In this document: piece by piece, positions 20,348-32,087 of the stretch
Position numbering within the stretch: the first letter of the stretch is position 1
Layout: every line of letters starts with the position of its first letter
Assembly (NCBI GenBank): GCA_022457065.1
Contig: JAJGBQ010000004.1
Location: 372,001 to 436,000, forward strand
Origin: Curvularia sp. ZM96
Lineage: Eukaryota; Ascomycota; Dothideomycetes; Pleosporales; Pleosporaceae
Direction of reading: 5' to 3'
Length of the DNA stretch: 64,000 nt
Made by a program: the position numbers and the translations under genes
The notes under the pieces: model-generated
What the model was told of the DNA's origin: nothing
What the model saw: only the letters and a program-made list of their open reading frames with translations
Databases searched by the model: none

Positions 20348-21031
20348 TTAAGAGCGGCCGGGGCGGTCGTTGAAGCGGCGGGGACGCTCGACAACCTGTT
20401 GCTGGGAGACAGCGACAACGTTGGTGGGGATGCTGTCGAACTGGGGTATGGGTTAGCAGACTGTTGGTAATTGAGACGAATATGAGAGGCACATACACCC
20501 ATGCTCTTGAGCAGGTCCTTGGTCTCCTGGTCGACGTCGAGCGAGCCAGACTCGCTGTTCTGGGTGAAGTCGAGAGCGGAGATCTCGGGGACGTATTGAT
20601 CCTTACGCTCACGCTCCTCTTCTTGGAGCTTGAAGGAAATACCACGGACGGGACCACGCTGGATACGCTTCATCCTACAAGTTGTTAGCCATGCGGCCAG
20701 GTTGGATATGAAGGGAAGGCTGCAAAGAGTTTCGAGCAGGAAATAGGGTGTTCCGGAGGTACTGCGAAGTATGCGCAAATTGCTGTTCCGCATACCATGC
20801 AAGTACTCGGCATTCCAGTTCCCAATTGCCTGTCAAGCCCTAGCAGCGCGTGTGCACGTACAAGTGAGTGGTGTATCCGGCGATCTTGTTCCTGAGCCTC
20901 TTGGACGCAATGATGGCAATCTCATCGCAAATCCTCTTGTTGGTCTCGAAGTCCAGAGACAGCTTGGGGTAGTAACGCTCAATGATGACCTTGGCGGACT
21001 TCTTGACGGTCTTGGTTCGGACGCGACCCAT
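20348..21031 (-). CDS. RPS17: 40S ribosomal protein S17 (eS17)
   Basis: Three exons (21031-20862, 20674-20497, 20440-20348) give 146 aa. The sequence is unmistakable: MGRVRTKTVKKSAKVIIERY, then DFETNKRICDEIAIIASKRLRNKIAGY, and across intron one THLMKRIQRGPVRGISFKLQ. Intron two follows LLKSMG, and the end is VVERPRRFNDRPGRS. Intron one (187 bp) is longer than most in this window and has a CTAAC branch point; intron two is 56 bp with a GTATGT donor. eS17 is a structural protein of the small ribosomal subunit. No snoRNA box C/D pair was found in the long intron. Confidence 0.97.
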
Positions 21032-21828
21032 TTTGGCGACTTGTACTGTGAGCTGGGAAAAGAGGCTGTCGTGGGAAGGGGCGGTGGCTGTCGGGTTAGT
21101 GAGATTGTCGCTGGAGGAGAATCGTGAAGATGGGTCGATATTTCGCGTAATGTGTGTGATGGCCTGTGCGGCTAGCTAGACCGGATATGGGATGGTGCGC
21201 GGACTTGTCCTCACCAAACGTGCTGCAACTGAGGCGAGGATCATCAGACTAATCGGTTTCAAGACACTGCCTTTTGCAGAAGTGTTTGGTCTTGTGGGAT
21301 GGCTATATAGCTTGTATATCATCTTCGTTTGGCAAAAAGATATCTTTCAATGCGAAGTGTAGCTTCCATGGACACCAAGAATATGAACATGCTGGACTTT
21401 GATTACTTAGAGGGTTGGCCAAACAAGCAGTATCAAGAACATTTTTAGAAAGCAGTATGTCATTAGAATATTTGAATAAAAACGATGTTCAGTATTTGCT
21501 CGCTAAATGCTATGTGAAGGGGAAAAATGGTCCTGTACATATGAAGAAGACAACGCTCAAAGGGAGTGCATGCAGAACGCTCACTTATCGAGAAAATATA
21601 ACCAGTCCTCTACAACCCAACTCCTGAACCCCAAGGATATGTGTTTTTCCTGATATTACTGAGGATCAACTACACAGCTGTTATTAGGCCTCGCTTCAAG
21701 TGGACCAGAACAGCTGTAGTTTAGCTAGTCCAAATTGTCATAAACACCCAAAGCAGCTACGCAGCAGTGAAACGCTGCTGTTTAATGCTTTACGGATAGT
21801 TGCAATTGCCATATCCTAAATTGGATGT
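21032..21828. other. intergenic region upstream of RPS17
   Basis: It holds the RPS17 promoter and the 3' UTR of the exchanger gene. A CTAGCTAG palindrome lies near 21170-21178. The short ORF at 21415-21627 has no recognisable content and was not called. Confidence 0.4.
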
Positions 21829-23324
21829 TTAGTGGCCTCCCTCAGCAGCGCCGCTGCTACTTTCGGCACCGTGGCTCGCAGAAGCACCGTGACCAGCAGG
21901 GTTGGGGAAGTAGAAAGCGCAAACAGCGATGATGATATAGGTCATCACGCAAAGCACACCTTCTAGGTAGTCGGACTTGCCATCACGGAGGAAAGAACCG
22001 ACAGCGAGGACTGCAAGCACCAATGCAACGGCATCGAAGATGGCAAAGTTGTAGTCCATACCGACACCAAGGCCCCAACCAACCAAGACAACAAGGGGCG
22101 CATTGAACAAGGCGGTTTGAATGGAGGCTCCGAGAACATGAGCGAGCGCCATGTTGATCTGGTTGTCATAGGCTTCGTCGATGGCGAGAAGGTGTTCGGC
22201 AATCTTTTCAACCAGTGGGACAAGAATCAAACCAATGAAAGCGTCACTGACTCCACGCTCGACGATGTAGGGAATTTCCAGTACAAGGGCAATGGCGATG
22301 AGTGAGACGCAGGCGAGAGAGATTGCGAGAGCCACCAGGACTTCAACCATGGTGAGCTTGGGCTTCTTCAGCTCCTTGTGGCGGTCCTTATCCTGAAGGT
22401 CGTCCTGTTCGTAGATCTCGTGGAGGAGACCATCGTGGGAAACTGTTTGGAACAAGATGTAAACCAGGTAGCCAACAATTGAGATGATAGCGACACCGCG
22501 AGAGATGAGGCGAGTATTGTATCTGATATCCACGCCGGCTTCGTAGTCAGGATTTTGGTAGAGATAGGAGTAGAAGACGGCGGGCAGAACAAGGGCCATG
22601 GCAGCGACAAGCAACAAACCAGAACCACTCTCTGAGACGGCCTCGTGGAACGTTTGCTGGTTGTGCTTGAGTCCACCGGCAATAAAACTAATCCAATAAT
22701 ATTAGAATGGGGAGGTTCGGACAAACAGTTGGTTACTTACCATGAGCCCAAGCAGAGGAGCAGGTTAGCCAGAATGGAACCCAGGATAGCAGCCTTGATG
22801 ACCTGGACATTGGAGTCGCCAACGGAGGTTCTCAGCAACACCATGAAGAGAATGATTTCGACAATGGAGCCGAAGGTAGTCTCCAGGACAACAGCAAAAG
22901 ACTTGTTTGGCATCTTGCGAGAAAACTCTTGGCCAGCGAAGCCCAGCATGTTAGCTGCGGGCAACATGGCAATGTAGTTGGTGATGAAGATGGCCAGGTG
23001 CCATTCTGGCTTGGCAAAGTGTAATGCGATAGCAATGGGGACGATTGGCCATAGCAAGTTGACGAGCATGGACGGAGTGCTGCTGCTCTTTCCGCTGATA
23101 ACGAGGAACTTGATCAGATTAAAGCCGCTGCGACCACTCTCGCCCTCGGGGTGGATCCCCTTGGTAACCTTGTGGCCATTGTGGTTGTATTGTGGTAGCG
23201 AGTCGCGTCTGCCACGGCGATCTTCTGAAGGCCGCCTGCGGTGCTTTTCGGTGCTGTAGGCTCGATCGCGCGAGGAGCGGTGGCCGTGGTGGTCCCGCGA
23301 GGGTCGTCGTGAGCCGTGGGCCAT
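21829..23324 (-). CDS. VCX1: vacuolar Ca2+/H+ exchanger (CAX family)
   Basis: Two exons (23324-22741 and 22687-21829) with a 53-bp intron give 480 aa. A long basic, Ser/Arg-rich cytosolic N terminus (~75 residues) precedes about eleven hydrophobic helices. The two pore-lining repeats are visible as TTFGSIVEIILF in the first half and VPLVEKIAEHLLAIDEAYDN, then HVLGASIQTALFNAPLVV, in the second. These are close to yeast Vcx1. The acidic segment EIYEQDDLQDKDRHKELKK separates the halves. The protein should use the vacuolar proton gradient to load Ca2+ into the vacuole. The splice (SCATG|GTAAGT on the coding strand in effect) restores GSCFIAGGLKHNQQTFHEAV. Confidence 0.93.
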
Positions 23325-24602
23325 GGCGACGAGGACTGGTGGGTGGGCACTGGTGGATTCAGGGTACCGGTGGACGGGCTGCTTGGTGGAGGGCGGCGCT
23401 TGGGGCCGTTGGCGCCGTTGTTCAGGGTTGGTGTTCAGGCGTGGTGGGCATGCAGCGGTGGTACGGGGAGGAGTAGGTGTGCAGAAGGTTGAAAGAAAAG
23501 AAAGCCAAAGAACAAAGGTCCAGGGAACTGGGACAAATACAAAGCCCCGGCGTCATCTCGGGCAGCGCGTATGAGTTTGGTTTCCCTGTTTGCCCGTTGC
23601 GGCCCGTCGTAACAAGCGGGAACCTAGGCCAATGATCCGTACGACAGCACAGCCTCTTTGCTCTGTCCGCCAGCGACACTTTGCTTGTTTACACCGAAAC
23701 TCTGCGACACGATGCGTTCCGGTCAGCGCCGTGTCGTGCGATTGGCTCAGAGACACGGCTTTTCGCTGTCGAGCTGAGCTTGTCTGCTGCAGACACGTCA
23801 CCAAGCATCTGGTAGTGGTCCTGGCGATGCTTGGTGCGTCTTGGCCGTGCTTTAATCGAGGCCCAGAACAGGGTTTCATCTCCCTGCGTACGTTTTGACG
23901 TGGGCCCAGCCTCCAGTACAGCCACCGTCGCAAGGGGAAATAGGGTTGCGACCTGGTGTCACCGACTGTAATTCCCGCACTCGGTCGACATAGATACCTG
24001 GTGCTGCTGACGCCAGAGGGAGCCTCCTTGGAACACTCCTATTAGGCTGTGTCGAGGGGAGTCAGCTACAGCTCCCACGCATACATGGTCGTTCTGGCGG
24101 TAGTGAGTGTCGACGCATCGAGGCCACCAGCCCATCGCAATGAGGTCACCACTCGTTTACCTACAGAGACTATCCGTCTCTAGTTCTTGTTCTTGTTCTA
24201 ATAGACGAGATGGATGCGACGATCGACCGGCATCATCGCTCTGCTTTGGGAACCAATCATCTCCGCATGCCCCCGTGCGGGGATCGCAGTCAGCGTGCCT
24301 GGAAGGCCGGGGGAAGGGGCTAGCGCTCGGCATGTGCACAGGGGCAGAATGCGACTTCGTCCATGTACCTTGGGATACGGAATTCATCGTCGTAGGTCGA
24401 GTCTATATGTGCCAGACAAGAGACCGGAGGCGCTGATAAGGAATCCTGTATCAAGCCCCCGAAGATCAGCTGCCCTCGTGCACGGGGACAGGCGTCATGG
24501 ACAGGCACGTGTTAGCGTCATGGCAACACGCCCATCAAACAAACACCGCGCTGCCATCCCAACTCCTCCTCTCCCACACATACCTCTTTGCGCTCTTCCA
24601 TC
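23325..24602. promoter_or_regulatory. 1.3-kb divergent promoter region
   Basis: This lies between the divergent starts of the Ca2+/H+ exchanger and the secreted aminopeptidase. ORFs in both orientations (such as 23590-23898 and 24214-24642) are GC-rich shadows without domain content. Confidence 0.4.
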
Positions 24603-26235
24603 ATGGTCTTCCTGTCCGGCTTTGCGCTGTGCGCAGCCGTAACCAGCGCTACTGCGCTCCAGATCCCGCTTCTATCCAACAACCATGCCCTGCTCGGGCA
24701 CCCGCATGGGGCTAAACCGCTAGTCAACTCGACGGAGCTGCAGGAGCTCATCAGTGGTGACAGGCTGATGACGCGCGCGAAGAAGATGTATGAGATTGCG
24801 AAGCTTGGGGAAGCGGAGTACAACCACCCAACAAGAGTCATTGGGAGCGCTGGTACGCGTGTTCACTTGTCATGGTCCCTGAGCATGTACTAATCGCCAT
24901 CTAGGCCATCTCGGGACGCTATCCTACATCTACGAGACTATACTCGGACTCGGAGATTATTACACGATTTCAAACCAAACTTTCCCCGCTGTATCTGGTA
25001 ATGTCTTCGAGTCGCGCCTGGTCATTGGCAAAGATGTGCCCAAGTCTGCAACCCCCATGGGCCTGACTCCTGCAACCAAGGACAAGGAGCCTGTTCATGG
25101 TGATCTTGTCCAGGTTGCCAACGAGGGCTGCCAGGAATCAGATTTTCCAGACTCTGTTGCCGGAAACATCGCATTCATCAAGCGCGGCGTATGTCCATTT
25201 GGTACGAAGTCCGAGAACGCTGGTCGCAAAGGCGCCGTGGCAGCCGTCGTCTACAATTATGAGAAGGATGCTGTTTCTGGCACTTTGGGAACACCGTCGC
25301 CGGATCACGTGGCTACCTTCGGACTCTCTGGTGAAGAAGCAGAGCCTATCCTGAAGAAGCTTGAACAAGGCAAACGGGTTGATTCTATTGCTTACATTGA
25401 TGCCGAAGTCAACCAGATCCTCACTGTCAACATCGTTGCTCAAACGAAGGAGGGAGATCCCGAGAACTGCGTCATGCTCGGTGCACACAGTGACAGCGTA
25501 ACGGAAGGCCCTGGTATTAACGATGATGGGTCCGGTACAATGTCGCTTCTCGAGGTAGCTACCCAGCTCACTAAGTTTAGCGTCTCCAATTGTGTCCGAT
25601 TCGCCTGGTGGGCTGGCGAAGAAGAAGGCCTGCTCGGCTCTAATTACTACGTTGCGTCGCTCTCCGATGCAGAGAACCAGAAGATTCGGCTTTTCATGGA
25701 CTATGACATGATGGCCAGTCCCAACTTTGCCTACCAAATCTACAACGCCACCAACGCAGTCAACCCCAATGGATCAGAGGAGCTTCGTGATCTGTACATC
25801 AAATGGTATGAGGACCAGGGCTTGAACTACACTTTCATCCCCTTTGATGGCCGCAGTGATTACGACGGCTTCATTCGCAACGGCATCCCAGGTGGTGGTA
25901 TTGCAACCGGCGCTGAGGGTATCAAGACGGAGGAGGAGGTTGCTATGTTTGGTGGGAAGGCTGGCGACTGGTACGACCCTTGCTATCACCAACTTTGTGA
26001 TGACGTTGGCAACGTCAATGTAACCGCCTGGGTTGTCAATACAAAGGTGAGAGCTTTCATCTCGAACACGAAGTTGAATGGACAGATTGCTAACATGTTG
26101 TAGCTCATCGCTCACTCTGTCGCAACGTATGCCCAATCCCTCAAGGGCTTTCCCAAGCGCGAGCTCGAGGTTGCTGCCAAGTCTACCACATACAGAGAGG
26201 GTGTCAAGTACCAGGGTGACAAGCTGTTCATCTAG
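24603..26235 (+). CDS. secreted M28 aminopeptidase (aminopeptidase Y/leucine aminopeptidase type)
   Basis: Three exons (24603-24852, 24905-26046, 26104-26235) give 507 aa. A signal peptide (MVFLSGFALCAAVTSATALQ) leads into a protease-associated (PA) domain (GNIAFIKRGVCPFGTKSENA) and then an M28 zinc peptidase domain. Metal ligands visible in order are GAHSDS (His, Asp region), GINDDGSG, WWAGEEEG (catalytic Glu pair), FMDYDMM (Asp) and DPCYHQLCD (His). Several NxS/T sites agree with secretion or vacuolar delivery, as for yeast Ape3. It releases N-terminal residues from peptides. Introns are 52 and 57 bp. The true start is the ATG at 24603, which opens directly into the signal peptide. Confidence 0.93.
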
Positions 26236-27154
26236 TTGTCTCGTTCTTTTAGTATCGTTTGTTTTCAATGATAATGGCCTACGAAGCCCACGTTTCCATG
26301 CCTCCGGAGGCATGCTCGATTTTGATGACTCCAAATATAAATGCTACGTCTGAATCGTATCCACTGCCCTTTGCCATTCCCAATCTTCTTGAAATTTCCC
26401 TAGGTCGGTTACGGTTCCAGACTCAATGGCCTTAAAACCTGCAGTGATACCTCTTGACATTCACCGATGTACATTTGTAACTCGATCTCCGGGTATACTT
26501 CCAAACAGAAGCATTGGCAAGATTTCGCCAGCATCGGCAAGATTTCGCCAGCATCGGCAAGATTTCGCCAGCATCGGCAAGATTTCGCCAGCATCGGCAA
26601 GATTTCGCCAGCATCGGCAAGATTTCGCCAGCATCCCTGTCTTCCTCCTCACCGGTCTTCACGTGACCTTCTCCAACCCAGCTCGGAGCCTTCCCAAGCC
26701 CCGAGACCCGACATCACATTACGGACTTCCGCAACAGCCATCGCAATGTACCTTGACAATACTAGGCAACCATGGAAGACGCCTCGAACAGTCCAATTAT
26801 CGCAGTTTTTCAGTGCTACAAAGCTTCTGAAAATGGCGCTGGACACCTCGATTACGTCATTCCAACCCTGTACATTAGCTTCTGACTATCGATCCGGGCG
26901 CCATGCGATGCACGATAATGCAGGATTGAGAATACATGATCTGTGCCCAGGGGCCTCTGTTTTGATTTCTACGGCGCAGCACTGATTTAAGTTCCGAGAG
27001 TGAGTACTTAGAGCAGCGCATAGAACGATTTGCATACGACACGGAATTCCGATTGTCTTAAACTAGCCGGCTAGACCTTGTCTATACCTTTTATCTACAA
27101 CCTCCCAAACCCCCACCTACGTTTCAATCAACTTCGAGGACTTTTATTCAAGAC
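26236..27154. other. intergenic region with minisatellite
   Basis: Between the aminopeptidase stop and the monooxygenase start. Apart from the 20-bp tandem repeat (listed separately), only long stop-free shadows created by that repeat were seen. Confidence 0.5.
26511..26635. repeat. 20-bp minisatellite, 6.25 copies
   Basis: The unit GCATCGGCAAGATTTCGCCA is repeated head to tail; copies begin at 26511, 26531, 26551, 26571, 26591 and 26611, with a 5-bp partial copy at the end. The first copy differs by one base (GCATT). The other copies are identical, which suggests recent expansion. The unit has no stop codon in any of six frames, and because 20 is not a multiple of three, each strand yields the same 20-residue cycle in all three frames. 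There are no spacers, so it is not a CRISPR array. Confidence 0.97.
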
Positions 27155-28650
27155 ATGCCTGTGTCATCGTCACCCCCTCTCGATGTGCTGGTATCTGGTT
27201 CTGGTATTGCGGGACCATGCTTTGCTTACTGGTTAAGCCGTTTCCTCCCATCCTCACAAATCACAATTGTAGAGCGCAGTCCCGAACCACGTTTGGGTGG
27301 CCAAGCAGTCGATCTCCGTTCGTCATGTTTGCCGATTGTAAAGAAAATGGGGCTGTTGGATAAGGTCAAGCAATACAACACTACAGAGGTGGGAATGCAG
27401 TTTGTATACCGTGATGGCAAAAGGAGGGCTACCTTTGAGGCAACAGGAGAAGAAGAACGTCAAAGCGGTATGTTTTTACTTGTACCCTTGGTTGTGTGCT
27501 TTTGCTATATCGCCAGGGTATAGCCAATACAAACGCCGGAAGGCATCAACTCTTTCTAACCCAACACAGCAACGAGCGAGTATGAGATTTTGCGTGGAGA
27601 CATGGCGCGCATCATTTATGAGGCCACACAAGACAACCCAAACATCACCTACGTGTTTGGGGATATGATCACTGAAATCAAAGAGAAGGAAAACGACAAG
27701 ATCGAAGTCACATTCAAGAACCAACTCCCAAAGAAGCAGTACGATCTTGTCGTAGGTGCAGACGGCCAAATGTCTCGGACCCGCCGCATAGTCTTCGGTC
27801 ATGGCCCCAACAACGACGACTACCTGTACCGCCTAGGACAGTACTCCGCCCTCTTCACCATGCCCCGGGATCCCACCGACACAAATTACGCACAATGGTA
27901 CAACGCGTCTCGCGGCCGTCTGTTTCTCCTCCGACCAGACCAATATGGCACAACACGAGCTTACCTTGCCGTCACCGACAGCAATTTGTCCCGTTTCAAC
28001 GAGATTGACCGCCTGCACAAGAACGGCACGCGAGAAGAACAGCAAGCATGGTTCGAAAATGAGTTTAAAGACGCCGGGTTCCAAACGGAGCGTTGTATCC
28101 GCGAGATGAAGAAAGCAGATGACTTTTACATGCAGCAGATTGCGCAGGTGAAAATGGATACTTGGGTCAAAGGTCACGTAGCGTTAGTTGGAGACGCTGC
28201 ATATTGTCCTAGTCCCATTTCTGGCGTGGTATGTATCGCCCTCACCTTTCTCAACTTCCTGAACCCCTAGAAGACAACCTTTGTATTTCTCGATTTTTCA
28301 AAATCTAACACCAATAACAGGGCACAGGCGCAGGCATAGTAGGCGCCTACGTCCTCGCCGGTGAACTCTCGCGCTCTCCCACCGATATCCCCTCTGCGCT
28401 CGCCAACTACGAACGCGTCACCCGACAGTACGTCGACAAGGCACAGAAACTCATCCCTGGAGCACCACAGATTGCGAATCCCCAGACGGAATGGGGCATT
28501 AGCATTTTCAACACCGTGACGGGTGTCTTGTCGCATCCTTTTGTGCAGGGATTTAGTGGTGTGGTCGGGAAAGTGATCCCGGCGTTTGGTACGACCAAGG
28601 CGTGGACGCCGCCGGATTATGAGGCGGAGAAGGAGGGAGTGTCGCTTTAG
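27155..28650 (+). CDS. FAD-dependent aromatic-type monooxygenase
   Basis: Three exons (27155-27467, 27570-28228, 28321-28650) give 433 aa. The N-terminal dinucleotide fold is LDVLVSGSGIAGPCFAYWL, with the acidic strand end VERSPEPR and GGQAVDLR. The DG motif is VVGADGQMSRTRR and the FAD ribityl-contact GD motif is HVALVGDAAYCPSPISG, interrupted by intron two right before GTGAGIVGAYVLAGEL. This is the class A flavoprotein (PHBH/TetX-like) family, which hydroxylates aromatic or similar small molecules with NAD(P)H and O2. No biosynthetic cluster core enzyme lies beside it, so the substrate cannot be guessed. Introns are 102 and 92 bp, with CTAAC branch points. Confidence 0.9.
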
Positions 28651-28945
28651 AGGTAGTTGGGTGGCTTGGCTTTGTGGGCAGCTAGTTGCATTTTGGGGTT
28701 GCGTTTTCTCTCTCTTATCCTTTTCTAAAGAGCTATAAAGGCTGTTTGATATGGTGATGGTGTCAGAACCGATTGATGGAGAGATCGTAGCTTAGAGCTA
28801 TTGCACATGCATGTTTATTACATATTGTAGAAGTTTACTGTTCCAAGACAAGCTGTATATGTGAAAAAGTATAGGTCAAATTGGTTGGCATGGTTCTCCA
28901 TGTCAACAATTCTATCTATTCCTCATCAAATAATACATTCAAGAC

Positions 28946-30488
28946 TTAAGCCTCATCACTGAGAAGATCTACATTAACACCTTTCAGCGCATCGACTGCC
29001 CACTTCGGGTATTTCTTCTTATCCCCATCATACAGATCGCTGAAAAACTTCTTTAGAAACTGCGGGTATCGATCCGCAAGAATAGCTTCTCTAGCACGTC
29101 TCATCAGGCTCAGCTGATAGTGCACATTGTGCATGGTGAGCAGATGGGCGCCGGCCGTCTCTTTTGCCGTAACATGGTAGATGTAGGCACGCGTGATGCC
29201 CAGGCCGCCCGCTGATGTGGGACGGCAGCAGGTGCAGTTACAGCCTTCTTCGATGGGACCAAAGTCTTCGGAGTAGATGGCGTTGCGCAGGTTGAGGGAG
29301 CCGCGGGATGTGATGGCGTTGCCGAAGCGCTGGGGAATGGTTAGTGATGTGGTAAAAGGTGCAAGGGAAAGGATAGCCGTACAGCGGTTCGTGTTGGCCA
29401 CACGCAGTCAAACATGTCTGCGCCCAGTGCTACGGAGACTACAAGGTCCTCCGGGTATCCCTACGGTGGTTAGCATGTCGATTCAACCGGGTCAAATGAG
29501 ATAGCATACAACACCCATGACGTAGCGCGGCTTCTTCTCTGGAAGCAGCTCAGTGCACGTCTTGACAACCTGGCAGTACGAGTCCTTCTCTTCTCCACCA
29601 GACAGGCCTCCGATCGCAATGCCAGGAGTGTTTCGTGCGACCATTTCGGCGGTGCATTCTCTCCGCATCTCCAGATCCAGACCTCCTTGTATAATACAGA
29701 AAAGGTTCTGTCTCTCTGGGTACTTGTGTGCCTGAATGCAGCGGTCGAGCCAGCGCACCGAGCGCTCCATGGCCTCTTTCATGCGCGCATGGTCAGGCGA
29801 CGTAGTTACGATAACATCGTCAAGCTGCATGATGATATCGCTGCCGATGGAGTTCTGAAGCGAGATGGAGTGTTCGGGGGTGAGCAGCATGGGCGAGCCA
29901 TCATGGGGACTGAGGAATCGCACTCCTTCTTCAGTCACTCTGGCAAGCTTAAGGAGCGACACCATCTGGAAGCTGGCGTTCGCGTCAGTCTCGGAGCACG
30001 CTACGATCAAGTTGGAATCTCCACCCACCCACCACTATCTGCACCAGTCAGCATTTCCACATGTCCCGTCTTTGCATTTGCTTGCGGCTGGCACCTGTGA
30101 GAATATTATGTGGCCATGATTGGAGCTTGTGCGCGCCGCCTATCGAGTCGAGGGTTGCTTGTCCTGGCTTGAGACCTCTCCCACATGTCAGTTTCTGGGA
30201 GGAAGAATTGGACTGTCGTGTTTGCCGTACAGATGGTATGTATTGTTCAGACAGAGGCGGCATCCCTGGTCCTCAAGTTGGTCTGGTGTTAGGCCCTTGA
30301 GCGAAGCCTGAGTCGCAACGGGCATGAAGATCGGGAGGGGCACCGGGCCATGGGGAAGATGGAGGGTCGCCGCGCGCGCTCTGGTGACCTGGACCGGTTA
30401 GTTGCTGATTGGCGTTTTCTTGATTGACACGTACTGAGCATTTTCCTAGCAGCTCAAAAGTAAGCGCCGACGGCATGGAGGGCGCCAT
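28946..30488 (-). CDS. QTRT1: queuine tRNA-ribosyltransferase catalytic subunit
   Basis: Seven exons give 409 aa: 30488-30435, 30388-30231, 30177-30095, 30038-30029, 29972-29510, 29460-29383 and 29329-28946. All junctions keep frame. Human QTRT1 is 403 aa. Recognisable segments are PIFMPVATQASLKGLTPDQL, LCLNNTYHL-GLKPGQ, DSGGFQMVSLL (conserved active-site Asp), GSDIIMQLDDV, CIIQGGLDLEMR, AIGGLSGGE, MGVGYPEDLVVSVALGADMF then DCVWPTRTARFG (nucleophile Asp), and the zinc site CNCTCC plus a downstream His. It swaps G34 of GUN-anticodon tRNAs for queuine. Exon four is only 10 nt and carries most of DSGG. Intron two uses a GAG acceptor just after a CTGAC branch point. The enzyme is absent from budding yeast. 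Confidence 0.93.
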
Positions 30489-32087
30489 AATCGGCTTTGG
30501 CAGTTGTCTGGATATGCATGTTCACAAAACCCACCGCGGGTTTGGCGGGGTCGTTGGCTTTCCGCGACCGTGCGCACACGACCACAACGTGCTGTGGACG
30601 TAAGTACGCATTGTGAAAGGAACTGGGGATTTGCGAAGACGCTTGGAGATCTCCCAGAAATAAAAATGAGGCGATCAACAGTGATACATGTCGGAAAGCT
30701 GCTGGCCCATCGACTAATTGAGAAGTGATAGCATCGACGAAAGAGGAGAACACGGTAACTACTCTAAACTTATATTAGAGTAGTCGCATGATAAAGAGAG
30801 TGATGATGGGAGGGGTTTGAGTGTGGTTGCAACCCTGTAGCGCGTTCGTTTATTGATACTGCACTGCTTTCTAGACAGTCAACAGTTCTTTCAGCAAGAA
30901 ATTTCAGAGACTTCTCAAAGTGGGCATGGTTAAGGTCTGTTAACAGCACTGTCTCACTAGAGGTGAGTAAAGGTATACCATGCTATGGTCTTCTAAGGAC
31001 CGTTCGACGAGACGCATGTTGGCTGAAATGAAGGAAGTAAAACATATATTGACTCCTACCTTATACGGAGGGACTTTTCAGAAACTTAGTACCCATCTGT
31101 GAGCGAGATGCAAGCTGCCATGTCAGATCTAGTCCGTCATACGAGTGCGTGGGTCAGTATAGTGGCTTAAATGCCTCTGACACGGATTTATACACTTTTT
31201 GAATGGTGTCTACATAGGTAACGTATGTATCTTCGGCTTGGAACTATATCATCTCAGTGACATAAGCAATTTCTGTTCGAATGCAGTACAAATAGGGCGC
31301 AGCTTATCCCCAATCACAATGTTCAAAGCCAAACGTCGGATGTTGTACCATAGTAGGCTTTTTAGATCTGAGCGGATTTGGAGGCATGAGCTTCAACTTC
31401 ATCAAAGACCGAGAGTAGTGTAATAAGTAGCAACATTGTTCGGTATGTACTAAAATAGCACCGGTCAAATGGTATTTTCGGGATCACCTCGGCTCCACTG
31501 TAAGATCCTTACATAGTAAGTGCTGACGTGCTTCGAAATTAAGGATTATCATCACATCCTTTCTCCATCCCATCGGCAATGCAATAGGTAGTTATACGGG
31601 CTCTTCTAGTACTAATGCTTCTATCTTTTGGTCTTCTAGCTGGAACGTACTGATGTACTTTGTTCTGATAATGGGTGTCTACTCTACAAGCGGTTTATGG
31701 GAGGACATTAAATGCCCCTTTCCTGTGTTTTCCGAAGTAACTGCATCAGTCAGTCCTTTCCAGTCGAACGCAAGACGGTTCGAGGACTCTGCACTTCGGC
31801 CTATCTCATATAATATTACCAGAAGCGAGATTCTCTTTAGCACTCAACTCGGCTGTACTTGGTACTGCAAGGAAAGTGTCTGCGAAATCAGGCCTAGTGT
31901 TATTCGGCCCTTCATCGTATCAAATTCTCTCGTCAGACTGCGCGACATACTCCGTACTTGTAAGGATTAAAGTTAGATATTAAAGGCTTACGTGATAGCG
32001 ATTCTTCTATATAGAATAGCTCAATGGCGCGTTCTTATACACGTTTCTAATTGTCATTTGCACTCAGATAGCATCCAAACAGCAACA
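30489..32087. promoter_or_regulatory. 1.6-kb gene-poor divergent region
   Basis: AT-leaning sequence between QTRT1 and the small secreted protein gene. ORFs at 31199-31423 and 31653-31970 have no signal peptide, domain or convincing start context. No terminal repeats or transposase similarity were seen. The right end should hold the promoter of the gene at 32088. Confidence 0.4.
32008..32014 (+). promoter_or_regulatory. TATA-like element upstream of small secreted protein
   Basis: TATATAG lies 74-80 bp before the start codon at 32088, a plausible core promoter position for a short leader. Confidence 0.4.

Noticed and set aside
20675..20861. snoRNA in the long RPS17 intron
   Set aside because: No box C and D pair or H/ACA layout was found in the coding-strand sequence.
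26511..26635. CRISPR array
   Set aside because: The repeats are directly adjacent without spacers, and the genome is fungal.
26426..26985. Several overlapping ORFs with repeated residues
   Set aside because: They exist only because the 20-bp minisatellite has no stop in any frame.
27155..30488. Secondary-metabolite gene cluster around the FAD monooxygenase
   Set aside because: There is no polyketide synthase, peptide synthetase, terpene cyclase or pathway regulator nearby, and the neighbour is a tRNA-modifying enzyme.
30750..32080. Degraded transposon or RIP-mutated repeat
   Set aside because: The region is AT-leaning and gene-poor, but no terminal repeats, duplications or transposase remnants are visible; a whole-genome repeat search would be needed.
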